Shown: piece by piece, positions 19,225-27,908 of the stretch
How the letters are laid out: each line of letters opens with the position of its first letter
Numbering within the stretch: the first letter of the stretch is position 1
Source: Actinopolyspora lacussalsi
Lineage (GTDB): Bacteria; Actinomycetota; Actinomycetes; Mycobacteriales; Pseudonocardiaceae
Assembly (NCBI GenBank): GCA_030803735.1
Contig: JAURUC010000001.1
Span: 2,931,501 to 2,995,500, forward strand
Direction: 5' to 3'
DNA: 64,000 nucleotides
The notes under the pieces: generated by a model
Told to the model about the DNA's origin: nothing
Databases searched by the model: none
What the model saw: the letters and a program-made list of their open reading frames with translations, nothing else
Translations under genes and position numbers: made by a program

Positions 19225-22200
19225 TCAGGAACAAGCTTTCAGCACGGATACACCCGGCGCTGTGGATATCACCTCAGCAACTGCCGTGTCCGAACCACCT
19301 CCGAAGGACCCAGGAACCGTCGACATCATCCCGGCGACCTCCATCACTTCCCCGGAAACGAACAACCCCGAACCGAAGCACTCTCCGCGGTCGAATTCCT
19401 CACCCGACGGCTTTTCCGCGACTTCCGCTCCGTCGAGAACCCGCTGCAGACATCCGGCCATCTCCGGACTACCGGAGGGATGGATCGCCACGCATTCGTC
19501 GGTCTCGTGCGAAGCCAACCCGATCTCTCGTTCGGTAACCTCCGGCCGGTTCTCACGTTTCTCCGTGTACTTCGCTCGTTCCTGTTCCGCCTTGTCCACG
19601 CGGGCCTGCGCCGCCGCTGCCGCGGCAGCGGCGGCGTCCTCACCCGCTTGCAGAGCGGCGTCGCGTGCCTGGTCGGCGGCGGAATAGACTTCCGAGGCGT
19701 AATCGTGAGCGTCGGATACGGAACGCTGTGCACTGACGGCGTAACTCGCGGCCTCGTCGGAGGACTGTGCCGCGGAACCGACTGCTCCCCTGACGGCGCT
19801 AGCCGAATCCGCCACACGTTGTGCGGCCGCCTGTGCTTCGTCAGCCGATGCCTGCGCCTGTCCGGCGTGCTCGGACGCTCGGTTCGCGGAATCGGCCGCC
19901 TGCTGCGCGTAGTCCTCTGCCTCCGCAGTCGCTCCACGTGCCTCGGCCGCGGCCTCGGCCGACTCGTAGGCCTGCCGCCGCGCGTCCGAGGCAGCCTGCA
20001 GTCCCCGCTCGACGAGCCTGTTCATCTCCGCGTTGTGGACAGCAGCCCTGTGATCACGCTGCTTGGCGATGTACTGCCCGTACTTCACGAACGAGCGGGT
20101 CCAGGCGGGCGTCCCCCGCAGAGCCGCTTCGGCGGCGGCACGCACGTGCGAACCGCCACCATCCTTGAGCTGGGTCGTTTTGACACGATGATCGGTGGCA
20201 CGAGCACTGTACTGTCCCTCGACGAGGAACCGGTGGACATCCGCCTCGGTGCCGTTCAGCGCCGCTTCGGCGGCTTCCTCGACCGCGGGGCCGGTGGCAC
20301 CGTCCAGAATCCGGGTCACGCGAACCCGTTCGTCGGTAGCACGGTCCGGATAGTCCTGGTTGGTCAGGAATTCATTGATCTCGGCGATCGTCCCCTGCAA
20401 TGCCTGCTCGGCTGCCTGCCGCAGGTCGAGGGACTCGCCCACCTCCGAGATGCGAGCGACCCGAGAACGGTTGTCCGAGTTCATCGCCGCCTCGCGTCCC
20501 GACTCGACCCACTGCCGCACATCGGCTTCGGTGCCGGACAACGCGTGCTGCGCCGCCTGCCTGCTCCAAGGGCCTCCGGTCCGCATGATGTCGACGGCTG
20601 CCTGCCTGCCCTTGCTCAGCACCGTCTCGGGTGAGGCATCGGAAGCACTCGCGGCGTCGAGCAGCTGTTGGGTCTCCGAGTCGATGCGGGCCTGCTCGCG
20701 AGCGTCCCACTGTGCTTGTTCCGGTTTCCGCTGCCGCGCCTGCTCTGCTGCCTCGGCCCGTCCGATGGTGCGCTGCCTCTGCTGCGCGAGCCGCTCTGTA
20801 TCGGCCTCACGTGCCAGTTTCACGACCTCGCGGGCCTGTACGGCCGCCGCCCTGGCGGCGTTCGCGGCTTCGATCGCGGCGTTGGCGTGCCGGGTGGCCT
20901 CAGCCGCCGCGTCGTCGGCCCCGCCTGCTTGCTCGGCCGCGTCGGCGGCGCTGTTGGCACGCTGCGTGGCGGAGTCCGCAACGACCGCCGCATCACCCGC
21001 GGCGTCTCCCGAACGGTTGGCCAGCGAGGTAGCCGCACTGGCTGCCTGCTGCGCACGCTGCGCCTGGGCTCGTGCCGCCGCGCCCGCCTGTTCCGCGGTC
21101 GCGGCCGCGTCCTCGGAAACCCCGGCCTGCTGTGCCGCGTCTTCGGCCGCCACACCGGCCGCTGCCGCCTTCTCGGAAGCACTGACCGCCGCCTGCGCCG
21201 CAACGGCCGCCTGGTCGGCCACGTCACCAGCACTGCGAGCAGCATCGGCGGCACGTCCGGCTCCCGCCGCGGCGTCCCGTGCCGTCGCGGCGGCATCACG
21301 AGCGGCCTGTCCTCCACTCGCATCACGCGCGGCAGCGGAGGCCGCCGAATACGCACGTGAAGCCGCCTTTCCCGCCAGACTCGCCGCCGACGCGGACTGC
21401 GAAGCGGCGTCGGCCACCGTTGCGGCAGCACGGTCCGCCGCTGCCGCCGCCGAAATCGCGCTTCCCGCGGCCCGGGCCGCTTCGTCCGCCTGCCCGGCCG
21501 CTTCCCGTGCAGCAGCGCTGGCTCTTACGGTGTCCCCTTGGGCTGCCTCGGCTTCCTCCTTGGCCCGCTGGGCTCCCTGCTTGGCCTGCTCCGCCGCTTG
21601 CGCGGCCTTCTCGCCCGCCTGCTTCGCGGTACCGGCTCGGTCACGGGCCTTCTCGCCCGCCTTCTCGGCACGCTCCACCAACTCGGTGACCGTGGCCTTC
21701 TCCGCGTCGCGTGCTTGCGCCGCCTCCCGCTCGTACTCGAGGAAGTTCCGCAGCGCGACGTCGGTGTCGGCCTCCAACGCGCGCTCGGCGGCTTCCTTCA
21801 CATGCGGTCCGCCCGCGGCCATGGCCTGTACGACTCGTACTCGCAGGTCGGTGTGGTGGGGCTCCTCCCAACCGCTGGTGAGGAACTCCTCCAGTGCGGT
21901 GTTGGTGTCGGTGTCCAGCGCCGTTTCGGCGGCGCTGGACACGCTGGGACCACCGGCTGCCTTGGCACGTACCACCCACAACCGCAGATCGGTGTGGTAG
22001 GGCTGCTCCCAACCGGTGTCCAGGAACTCCCGCAACGCGGCGTCGGCGTCGGCGTCGAGTGCCTGGTTCGCGGCCTGCTTCGTGGCGGGGCCGCCCTTGT
22101 CCATCATCCGCACAGTGCGGATACGCAGATCCTGGTGCGCGGCGGTTTCCCGCCCACCGTTGAGGAAATCCAGCATCGCGTCGTCGCCGCCCGCGAGTGC

Positions 22201-22416
22201 TTCGGCAGCGGCGTCACGTGTGGCCGGGCCGCCGTCCTGCCACAGCTGCACCACTTGCGCGCGCTCGCTCGGCGAGATGGTGCTCGCCTCCGCCGACGCG
22301 GCCGGTGCACTGCCCATTATGGCGGTGACCGTCGTGGCCGCGATACCGGCGGCCAACCCCGCTCGGTATCGGGTGCCGCGCTTGGCGGCACGTCTGTTCC
22401 TGTCGTGTCCTAACAC
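19225..22416 (-). CDS. Secreted ALF-repeat, Ala-rich coiled-coil protein
   Basis: 1063 residues. A signal peptide (basic start, hydrophobic segment, cleavage near ASAEA, about residue 43) is followed by short ALF repeats (about 50-230 and 590-800; motif HTDLRVRVVQAMAAGGP...AAERALEADTD..L). An extremely Ala-rich helical region lies between (about 240-570), with more helix to about residue 960. The last 80 residues have four Cys. In Streptomyces such repeats often precede a C-terminal toxin; here the protein ends about 80 residues after the helical region, without a recognisable toxin domain. It has its own terminator and an AT-rich promoter region. Confidence 0.8.
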   Translation of the reverse strand: MLGHDRNRRAAKRGTRYRAGLAAGIAATTVTAIMGSAPAASAEASTISPSERAQVVQLWQDGGPATRDAAAEALAGGDDAMLDFLNGGRETAAHQDLRIRTVRMMDKGGPATKQAANQALDADADAALREFLDTGWEQPYHTDLRLWVVRAKAAGGPSVSSAAETALDTDTNTALEEFLTSGWEEPHHTDLRVRVVQAMAAGGPHVKEAAERALEADTDVALRNFLEYEREAAQARDAEKATVTELVERAEKAGEKARDRAGTAKQAGEKAAQAAEQAKQGAQRAKEEAEAAQGDTVRASAAAREAAGQADEAARAAGSAISAAAAADRAAATVADAASQSASAASLAGKAASRAYSAASAAARDASGGQAARDAAATARDAAAGAGRAADAARSAGDVADQAAVAAQAAVSASEKAAAAGVAAEDAAQQAGVSEDAAATAEQAGAAARAQAQRAQQAASAATSLANRSGDAAGDAAVVADSATQRANSAADAAEQAGGADDAAAEATRHANAAIEAANAARAAAVQAREVVKLAREADTERLAQQRQRTIGRAEAAEQARQRKPEQAQWDAREQARIDSETQQLLDAASASDASPETVLSKGRQAAVDIMRTGGPWSRQAAQHALSGTEADVRQWVESGREAAMNSDNRSRVARISEVGESLDLRQAAEQALQGTIAEINEFLTNQDYPDRATDERVRVTRILDGATGPAVEEAAEAALNGTEADVHRFLVEGQYSARATDHRVKTTQLKDGGGSHVRAAAEAALRGTPAWTRSFVKYGQYIAKQRDHRAAVHNAEMNRLVERGLQAASDARRQAYESAEAAAEARGATAEAEDYAQQAADSANRASEHAGQAQASADEAQAAAQRVADSASAVRGAVGSAAQSSDEAASYAVSAQRSVSDAHDYASEVYSAADQARDAALQAGEDAAAAAAAAAQARVDKAEQERAKYTEKRENRPEVTEREIGLASHETDECVAIHPSGSPEMAGCLQRVLDGAEVAEKPSGEEFDRGECFGSGLFVSGEVMEVAGMMSTVPGSFGGGSDTAVAEVISTAPGVSVLKACS

Positions 22417-22735
22417 GTGGGTTCTCCCTGATTATCGCGAAACACGCGACAGCAGACATTCGCACGTCAAGATCATGCGAGCAATACTTCGGAACGAAAA
22501 ATACTTTTATCACGATTGAATAAAAACACTGACAGGGATGAGCAATCCGATGTGGTGTTTCGCATAAAAATTTGACACCGCCCGATTTTCGGCAAAAATC
22601 GGCACGCAAGCACCCGAAAGCACTAATTCGCACCGCCACAAACGGTATCACCCGTGGTTGATCTGCTTGCGGAGAAATCCGTTCGACGGATATCAACTAA
22701 CACCGGAAACACTGAGCGAGGAGACACGAGAAACA
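22417..22735. other. AT-rich divergent promoter region with hairpin
   Basis: This region between two divergent genes is markedly richer in A/T than the rest of the window. It contains CCGATTTT and AAAATCGG (22582-22602), an 8-bp stem with a 5-base loop, and TTGACA at 22572-22577 on the plus strand without a good -10. The composition suggests transferred DNA or a silencer-bound promoter. Confidence 0.5.
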
Positions 22736-23146
22736 ATGAGAGAAGAGAACGCCTTCGAGGCACGGTTTCGTGCGGCGCAGCTCGAAGCGGGGTACTGGAG
22801 AACCGGAAGCACCGACGAGGAGCTGGGCAACTGGGAGGATCTGGTCGCACAGTGTGAGGAGGGCTACGACGACATCACGGACGAGTACGACTTCGACCTG
22901 CAGTCCAGGGACTCGCTCGAACTGGCGCTGAACGATCCGGTGCTCAACGAGCACGAGGAGATCGAAGCGCTCCGCGCGCGGGTGTACGAGATCGATACCG
23001 GACTCCGCGCGATTTCGCACGACCAACCGGTGAGGGATCCGGCGAAACACCCGTGGTGGGAGTGCTACGTACCGAGATACGGCACCCGCGAGTTCGCGAA
23101 GGATGTCTACCGTCGATACGGCATCGCTATCAGCACTGTGGACTGA
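22736..23146 (+). CDS. Acidic hypothetical protein, divergent to the ALF-repeat gene
   Basis: 136 residues, strongly acidic, with a central CEEGYDDITDEYDFDLQSRD segment and a C-terminal PWWECYVPRYGTREFAKDVY segment. I recall similar small proteins in other actinomycetes but cannot name a function. ATG 22736 is preceded at 12 bases by GAGGAG. Its position next to a secreted repeat protein allows an immunity-protein role, but nothing in the sequence proves it. Confidence 0.65.
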   Translation: MREENAFEARFRAAQLEAGYWRTGSTDEELGNWEDLVAQCEEGYDDITDEYDFDLQSRDSLELALNDPVLNEHEEIEALRARVYEIDTGLRAISHDQPVRDPAKHPWWECYVPRYGTREFAKDVYRRYGIAISTVD

Positions 23147-23231
23147 CGAAGCACGAATCGAGCGACAGCGTGCTCGGGGAACAACGCAGCGCGACTCATC
23201 CCGGAAAGGGGTCACGAACTCGAACCGCGCC

Positions 23232-23606
23232 TCACAGCTCGGGCAGCGGGTCCTGCGGGACCTGGTCGGGCGAGCCGAGTTCGGCGTCGGCGGCGTTGAC
23301 CACCGGCACGTACTCGTCGTCCACTTCGTAGTGCACCCCGTTGAACGTGAACCAGGCCGCCGCGTTGGTGTCCACCGGCCCCAGCCGGACACCGCGCGGG
23401 CTCTTGGCGAGCACGCCCTTCGGCTTGCTCCGGTTGAAGATGCCGGTCGACAGCACCGTGATCGACTGCTGACTGACCACCACGACGACGCCGGGCGAGA
23501 TGCTGCCCAGGATCTCGGCGGGAAAGACGTAACGGATCCGCTCACCGGTCTCCAGAAACCGCTGAATACGCTCCCGGAACTTCGACGAGATCGGCATACC
23601 CGGCAT
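23232..23606 (-). CDS. Small PH-like domain protein
   Basis: 124 residues. After an amphipathic N-terminal helix (FRERIQRFLETGERI) come alternating beta strands (IRYVFPAEI, VVVVVSQQSITVLSTG, GVRLGPV), as in bacterial PH-like proteins of actinobacteria. It is rich in Pro/Glu at the end. The start is uncertain: ATG 23606 and 23597 are both possible, and neither has a good ribosome binding site. It is probably cytosolic; function unknown. Confidence 0.6.
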   Translation of the reverse strand: MPGMPISSKFRERIQRFLETGERIRYVFPAEILGSISPGVVVVVSQQSITVLSTGIFNRSKPKGVLAKSPRGVRLGPVDTNAAAWFTFNGVHYEVDDEYVPVVNAADAELGSPDQVPQDPLPEL

Positions 23607-23727
23607 ATTAACCGGGCTCGTTACCCAGTGTCGACGAGCGACATGCCCTACGTGGCCGATTCCGGCGGCCACCGTCGGCATTGACCGCCGACCGCTGCCG
23701 CGTGTTTCCACGAGACGAGCGACGAAC

Positions 23728-24270
23728 TCAGCCCTGCACGCTGCCCGGCCCTTCCACAAGGTGATCGTCTCGCACCGCTCGGCGCAGCGCCGACTCTACG
23801 ATGGCGCGCAGCCGAGGGCTGTGCGCACCGGGCCAGTAGATCCCGCCGCAGGCCACACACCTGGCGAACTCGTCGTAGCACCTGCGGGTACCGGGCTCCA
23901 GCCTGGCGGCGATCTCGGCCTTCGGTACTACCACCAGCTGTCCGTTGCAGGAGACGCATCTGGTCCAGGGCCGCGGCGTCGGTTCGAACCGGGCGAGCAC
24001 CTCGGTCTGCTGTCGGGCCGGATCGGAAGCGTAGACGTAGGCGCCCTCCAACAGCGCACGGCGGCGCAGCAGACCGCGGTCCCTGGTCAACAGCACCCCC
24101 GTGGACTGGACCAGATGCCCCAGTGCGGCGGTGCCGTCGTGCGGAACCCGAACCGGACCCCCTCGATGGCGAGATCCGACGAAGAACAGCAGCTCCCGCG
24201 CGGGTCGGACGAGCACCGCGTGGCCACCCGCTCGACCGCTCCGGGGATTCGCTGTCGAAGTTCCGGTCAT
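23728..24270 (-). CDS. Mut7-C RNase-domain protein, internally shortened
   Basis: 180 residues. The C-terminal half matches the Mut7-C (PIN-like) family: LLTRDRGLLRRRALLEGAYVY, RPWTRCVSCNG, then CVACGGIYWPGAH, a four-Cys zinc ribbon. The N-terminus (HDGTAALGHLVQSTGV) matches the start of the ubiquitin-like domain normally found in actinobacterial members. It then jumps straight to LLTRDR, omitting the segment (about 80 residues in relatives) that carries the first catalytic Asp. The protein is therefore probably not an active nuclease. ATG 24270 is the likely start. Confidence 0.7.
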   Translation of the reverse strand: MTGTSTANPRSGRAGGHAVLVRPARELLFFVGSRHRGGPVRVPHDGTAALGHLVQSTGVLLTRDRGLLRRRALLEGAYVYASDPARQQTEVLARFEPTPRPWTRCVSCNGQLVVVPKAEIAARLEPGTRRCYDEFARCVACGGIYWPGAHSPRLRAIVESALRRAVRDDHLVEGPGSVQG

Positions 24271-24376
24271 GGCTTCCCACTTCGATCCAGAACACGAGTC
24301 GGGGGCGGGCTCACGCCGCCACGGAACCCGCCCCCGCGACCGCACTGCCGTTCGCGCAGTGGGTCCGACGCCGCAA

Positions 24377-24871
24377 TCAACGACTCATCGCGGCCTCGTG
24401 ACTGCCCGTTCTCGGTTCCGGGGTCCGCGGCGCACGCCACGAAGCGGCGCCCGGATCACGCTCGGCGGACTCGAACACCGGCCTGCTGCCGTAGGTGAAG
24501 CGGCTCGCCAAGCCGAGCACCTCCAACGGCCGGTCCACCGCCCGGACACCGGTGACCAGGGACAGGCGTTTTCCGGTGATATGCGCTCGCAGGTCCAGCT
24601 GCGCCAGCACCTTGATCGCCTCGACCCCGAGGAAGGTCACACCGGTCAGATCCAGCACCACCACCGGTGCCGAGGAATCCAACCGATGCTGGACGAGTTC
24701 CGCGAAGCGGGGAACCGTCACCATGTCCAGCTCGCCGGACACGTTGACGACCATCACGCCGCGCCGCGGTCGCTCCGTACTCATCCGGAAGGCGACGTTC
24801 TCGTTGCTCTCCTCGACAGCACGCATGTATTCCGCGACGGAGTCGGTACCCCGAACCGATGATTCAGTCAT
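24377..24871 (-). CDS. STAS-domain protein (anti-sigma-factor-antagonist fold)
   Basis: 164 residues; the STAS domain spans about residues 30-135 (VMVVNVSGELDMVTV, VVVLDLTGVTFLGVEAIKVL). In true SpoIIAA/RsbV-type antagonists the second motif ends in Asp-Ser-Ser-Gly with a phosphorylatable Ser; here it is Gly-Val-Glu-Ala. Phosphorylation control as in RsbV is thus unlikely. ATG 24871 has GGTGG seven bases upstream. There is no adjacent kinase or sigma factor. Confidence 0.8.
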   Translation of the reverse strand: MTESSVRGTDSVAEYMRAVEESNENVAFRMSTERPRRGVMVVNVSGELDMVTVPRFAELVQHRLDSSAPVVVLDLTGVTFLGVEAIKVLAQLDLRAHITGKRLSLVTGVRAVDRPLEVLGLASRFTYGSRPVFESAERDPGAASWRAPRTPEPRTGSHEAAMSR

Positions 24872-25403
24872 ATGATCCACCTTTTGGTTTCCCAAGGTGG
24901 CGCAGAGCCGACGTCTCGCTCTTGATCCGAAAATTGCGCCACGACGCATCGCATTCGGCGAATACGACCGTCAGAGTCCCTTTCGCATGACCCGACGTCA
25001 CCGCCGACTGTAGCCAGCCCCGACAGGGGACGCCAAGAGAAACAGCTCACAGCACAAAACGAGAAAACCGACGTGCACACATAGCGTCATACCTAGTCAG
25101 GAGGTTGATCATCGTTCGGACCGGTCCCGGGAATCCCGCCCCACGAACCGAACACCGAGCGTGGTCGAGCGGTACTCGGCTCTCAGGAATTCTTCAGCCG
25201 GGACTCAGTGAAATCCTCGGATTCTTATTACTTTCCGTTCAAAGCGAAACCACTCGAAAGGGCACTAAAGACCCTGGCGAGAACACACTGTGCATGCTTG
25301 CGCCGGGAAACTCCCGAGAAGTATTCGTGCTCGATCCGAGTGCTCGCCTCACGTACCCCGGACCACAAGCACGGTCGGTCGGACGAACGGGGTCAGGACG
25401 AGA
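24872..25403. other. Intergenic region upstream of the STAS gene
   Basis: About 530 bp between the STAS start and the rplL terminator, with locally lower GC. No coding frame with convincing codon bias, no tRNA and no clear promoter consensus were found. AGGAGGT at 25100-25106 precedes no good start. Confidence 0.4.
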
Positions 25404-25435
25404 ACGGGGCGGCCGCCCGAAGGCGACCGCCCCGT
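25404..25435 (-). terminator. rplJ-rplL terminator
   Basis: ACGGGGCGG and CCGCCCCGT form a 9-bp GC-rich stem with a 14-base loop, 16 bp after the rplL stop. Confidence 0.8.
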
Positions 25436-25450
25436 GAAGTACCGGCTGGA

Positions 25451-25837
25451 TCACTTGAGGGTGATCTTGGCGCCGACCTCCTCGAGCTTGCCCTTGACCT
25501 CGTTGGCACGCTCCTTGTCGACCTTCTCGACGACCGGCTTCGGAGCGTTCTCGACCATCTCCTTGGCCTCCTTGAGGCCCAGGCCGGAGACGATCTCGCG
25601 GACCGCCTTGATGACCTTGATCTTCTCGTCACCGGCGTCGTCGAGCATGACGTCGAACTCGTCCTGCTCTTCCTCCTCCTCGGCCGGGGCGGCACCCGCG
25701 GCCGGGGCGGCGACGGCGGCCGGGGCGGCGGCCGTGACGTCGAAGGTGTCCTCGAACTGCTTGACGAACTCGGAGAGCTCCAGCAGGGTCATTTCCTTGA
25801 AGACGTCCAGCAGCTCTTCGTTGCTCATCTTGGCCAT
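25451..25837 (-). CDS. rplL: 50S ribosomal protein L7/L12
   Basis: 128 residues. The N-terminal dimerisation domain ([20 protein letters not shown]), an Ala/Pro/Glu hinge (about 36-60) and a C-terminal factor-binding domain ([20 protein letters not shown]) are complete. It forms the flexible stalk that recruits translation GTPases. ATG 25837 follows AAAGGA by eight bases. It lies 95 bp after rplJ in the usual operon. Confidence 0.98.
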   Translation of the reverse strand: MAKMSNEELLDVFKEMTLLELSEFVKQFEDTFDVTAAAPAAVAAPAAGAAPAEEEEEQDEFDVMLDDAGDEKIKVIKAVREIVSGLGLKEAKEMVENAPKPVVEKVDKERANEVKGKLEEVGAKITLK

Positions 25838-25932
25838 GATGATGTTCCTTTCGGATCAGCAGCGCCTGCGCGCGGCGCACGGGTGGTGTTCGCGGGAGAA
25901 CCGGGCCGACCGCCGAGAACGGCGGTGACGGC

Positions 25933-26448
25933 TCACTCCTCCTTCTTGCCCTTCAGAGCCTCTGTCATGCGCGCGACCTGCGAAGCGGGCGCGGCGAACA
26001 GGGCCGCCGTCTCGTTGAGCTTCGCCTTCATCGCACCGGCCAGCTTGCTCAGCGTGACCTCGCGCGAATCCAGATCGGCGATGCGCTCGACCTCACCGGC
26101 CGAGATCGGGCGGCCGTCCATGTAGCCGCCCTTGATCTCCAGGGCCTTGTGGTCCTTGGCGAAGTCGCGCAGCGTCTTCGCCGCGTCCACCGGCTCACCC
26201 CTGATGAAGGTGAGCGCGGTCGGACCCTGGATGAGATCGTCGATGCCCTCGACGCCCGCCTCTTGGGTGGCGCGTCGGACCAGCGTGTTCTTCGCGACGC
26301 GGTAGGTCGCGTCCTCACCGAGGTTGCGGCGCAGCTGCTTGAGCTGGGCCGTGGTCAGTCCGCGGTACTCGGTCACGACGGTCGCGGTCGCGTTGCTGAA
26401 GTTCTCCGAGAGCTCATTGACCGCGTCAACCTTATCGGGCCTCGCCAT
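25933..26448 (-). CDS. rplJ: 50S ribosomal protein L10
   Basis: 171 residues: [18 protein letters not shown] and [12 protein letters not shown] are typical of L10, the stalk base that binds L7/L12 dimers through its C-terminal helix (about 135-165). GAGGAGGCGAC directly precedes the ATG. A long leader with a terminator-like hairpin precedes it, fitting autoregulation. Confidence 0.98.
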   Translation of the reverse strand: MARPDKVDAVNELSENFSNATATVVTEYRGLTTAQLKQLRRNLGEDATYRVAKNTLVRRATQEAGVEGIDDLIQGPTALTFIRGEPVDAAKTLRDFAKDHKALEIKGGYMDGRPISAGEVERIADLDSREVTLSKLAGAMKAKLNETAALFAAPASQVARMTEALKGKKEE

Positions 26449-26708
26449 GTCGCCTCCTCTCTAGTGCCTCGCGACTGTGTGCCGGTCGCCAAGTGCCCTG
26501 AGACGACAAAAACGCCCCGGCGCATTCGGCACGGGGCGTGGAAGAACATCCACCGCGCGACAGTGATCTCGCGCTGCTGGGCCTCGTCCTCCTGCGCGGG
26601 TCGCCCGTCTCTACGGGACCTTCGTTCTCCACCGGGGGAACCGGGCGGTGCCGGGAACCTCACCGAGGGAAAAGACCAGCGGTCTCTGGTGGAACCTGTT
26701 CCAGCGTA
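26449..26708 (-). promoter_or_regulatory. rplJ promoter and long leader
   Basis: TACGCT at 26708-26703 on the minus strand is a good actinobacterial -10. Transcription would start near 26696, giving a leader of about 250 bases. The leader contains a CGTAGAGACGGG segment and the attenuator hairpin, consistent with an L10-type autoregulatory leader. No experimental or covariance test is possible here. Confidence 0.55.
26508..26539 (-). terminator. Attenuator-like hairpin with T-run in the rplJ leader
   Basis: On the minus strand ACGCCCCG and CGGGGCGT form an 8-bp stem followed directly by TTTT (five T in all including the stem end). It ends 60 bases before the rplJ start. No gene on this strand lies upstream that it could terminate, so it most likely attenuates rplJL transcription. 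Confidence 0.75.
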
Positions 26709-26779
26709 CGCCACGGATTCCTCGGTCCGGCAGCCACCCCCGACCCGCCACCCGGGGAAGGCTTGCGCCACCGGGCATC

Positions 26780-27715
26780 ATGATTACCGTGGTCGATCAC
26801 CGTGAGCCCTCCGAGCGCCCCCCGCAACACCCACCGGAACGAACCGGCGGGGCGAACGCCGCGGAGCCGATCGACGCCGAGGTGGTCGACGAGCACCCGT
26901 CCGAGCGCGCTCCGGCGCGAGCTGATGAGGCTCCCGGGACTACCGAGACTTTCGGGGCCAGCGGGACCCTCGGAGCCGGCGGGACCGGCGACGCGGCCGG
27001 AACGGGCGGGGAGTCGGGCAACGCCGGAACCACCCGCTCCGGTGAGGAGGACGCCCACCGCGAGTACCAGCAGTTCCTGGAGTTCCAACGGTTCCGGGAG
27101 ATGCGGCGGCAGTACGGCGACACACCGCCGGTGTCGGATCCCACGACCGCCGCCGGCGGCGGCAAGCGCCCCTGGTACCGCCGTGCGCTGCGGCTGCTGC
27201 GGTTCAAGTTCGTGCGACGACTGCTATACCTGCTGGTGCTGCTGCTGGTGCTGATGTACCTGTACAACAGCATGTTCGGCGGTGGTGGTGGACAGGCGTC
27301 TAACGGCTCCTCGCCGGGGGGCGAGGAGAGCAGGTCGGCGATGCTGCAACGCTCCCCGACCGCCGCGGTCCGAACGGTCTACGACGAACTCGCCAACCGA
27401 CCGGACACCGTCTGCCTGCTGTTCGACGGTGACGCGAGACGCGCGTTCGCGGACGTACACGACGCCGCGAACTGCCAAGCCGCGGCGCGGCGGCTCAACG
27501 AACGGGTGACCGAGCGGCTCGACTACAAGAACCCGGAAATCGACCGGAACGCGGTGCGGGAGTTCGAGTCGGAAACGGGCGGGAGCTGGGCCCGGCTCTC
27601 CTCCTGCGACCTGGGTGTGAGCGGCGGGCCCCGGCTCGGCGTGTTCCGGTTGCGGCAGGAGTCCTCCGGCGGCTGGCGGATCGACGGTTACCAGGCCGCG
27701 AACTGCGGAGCGTGA
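26780..27715 (+). CDS. Single-pass membrane protein, unknown function
   Basis: 311 residues. An acidic, Gly/Thr/Glu-rich N-terminal half (1-125) ends in a basic patch (RRALRLLRFKFVRR). A leucine-rich membrane helix (about 148-165, LLYLLVLLLVLMYLYN), a Gly-rich linker and an extracytoplasmic domain of about 125 residues with three Cys follow (TVCLLFDGDARRAF, NCQAAARRL, LSSCDLGVSG, ending GWRIDGYQAANCGA). The layout resembles Mce-associated proteins but the domain is not clearly the same. The start lacks a good ribosome binding site. Confidence 0.7.
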   Translation: MITVVDHREPSERPPQHPPERTGGANAAEPIDAEVVDEHPSERAPARADEAPGTTETFGASGTLGAGGTGDAAGTGGESGNAGTTRSGEEDAHREYQQFLEFQRFREMRRQYGDTPPVSDPTTAAGGGKRPWYRRALRLLRFKFVRRLLYLLVLLLVLMYLYNSMFGGGGGQASNGSSPGGEESRSAMLQRSPTAAVRTVYDELANRPDTVCLLFDGDARRAFADVHDAANCQAAARRLNERVTERLDYKNPEIDRNAVREFESETGGSWARLSSCDLGVSGGPRLGVFRLRQESSGGWRIDGYQAANCGA

Positions 27716-27830
27716 GGCCGCGCGGAAGACGTCGCGGAAAGGGCGAGGTCGGCCTGTTCGTGGGCAACGCCGGGATCTCCTTAGGATAACGACACGTCGC
27801 GACTTCCCGGGCGACGTGAAGTGTTCCTTC

Positions 27831-27870
27831 CATGAGCAGCCCAGTATTCCCATGAGCAGCCCAGTATTCC
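27831..27870 (+). repeat. Exact 20-bp tandem duplication at a gene start
   Basis: catgagcagcccagtattcc occurs twice in succession. Each copy carries an ATG, but since 20 is not a multiple of three only the second (27852) is in frame with the downstream glycosyltransferase-like gene. It may be a recent slippage event. Confidence 0.9.
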
Positions 27871-27908
27871 CCGATCAGCGGCGCAGCCGCCGCAGGAGTC
27901 CCCGCCCG

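Noticed and set aside
20360-22000. A 546-residue Ala/Ser/Cys-rich frame opposite the ALF gene
   Set aside because: It is a mirror of the Ala codons (GCN read as NGC) in the true gene; no motif or start signal.
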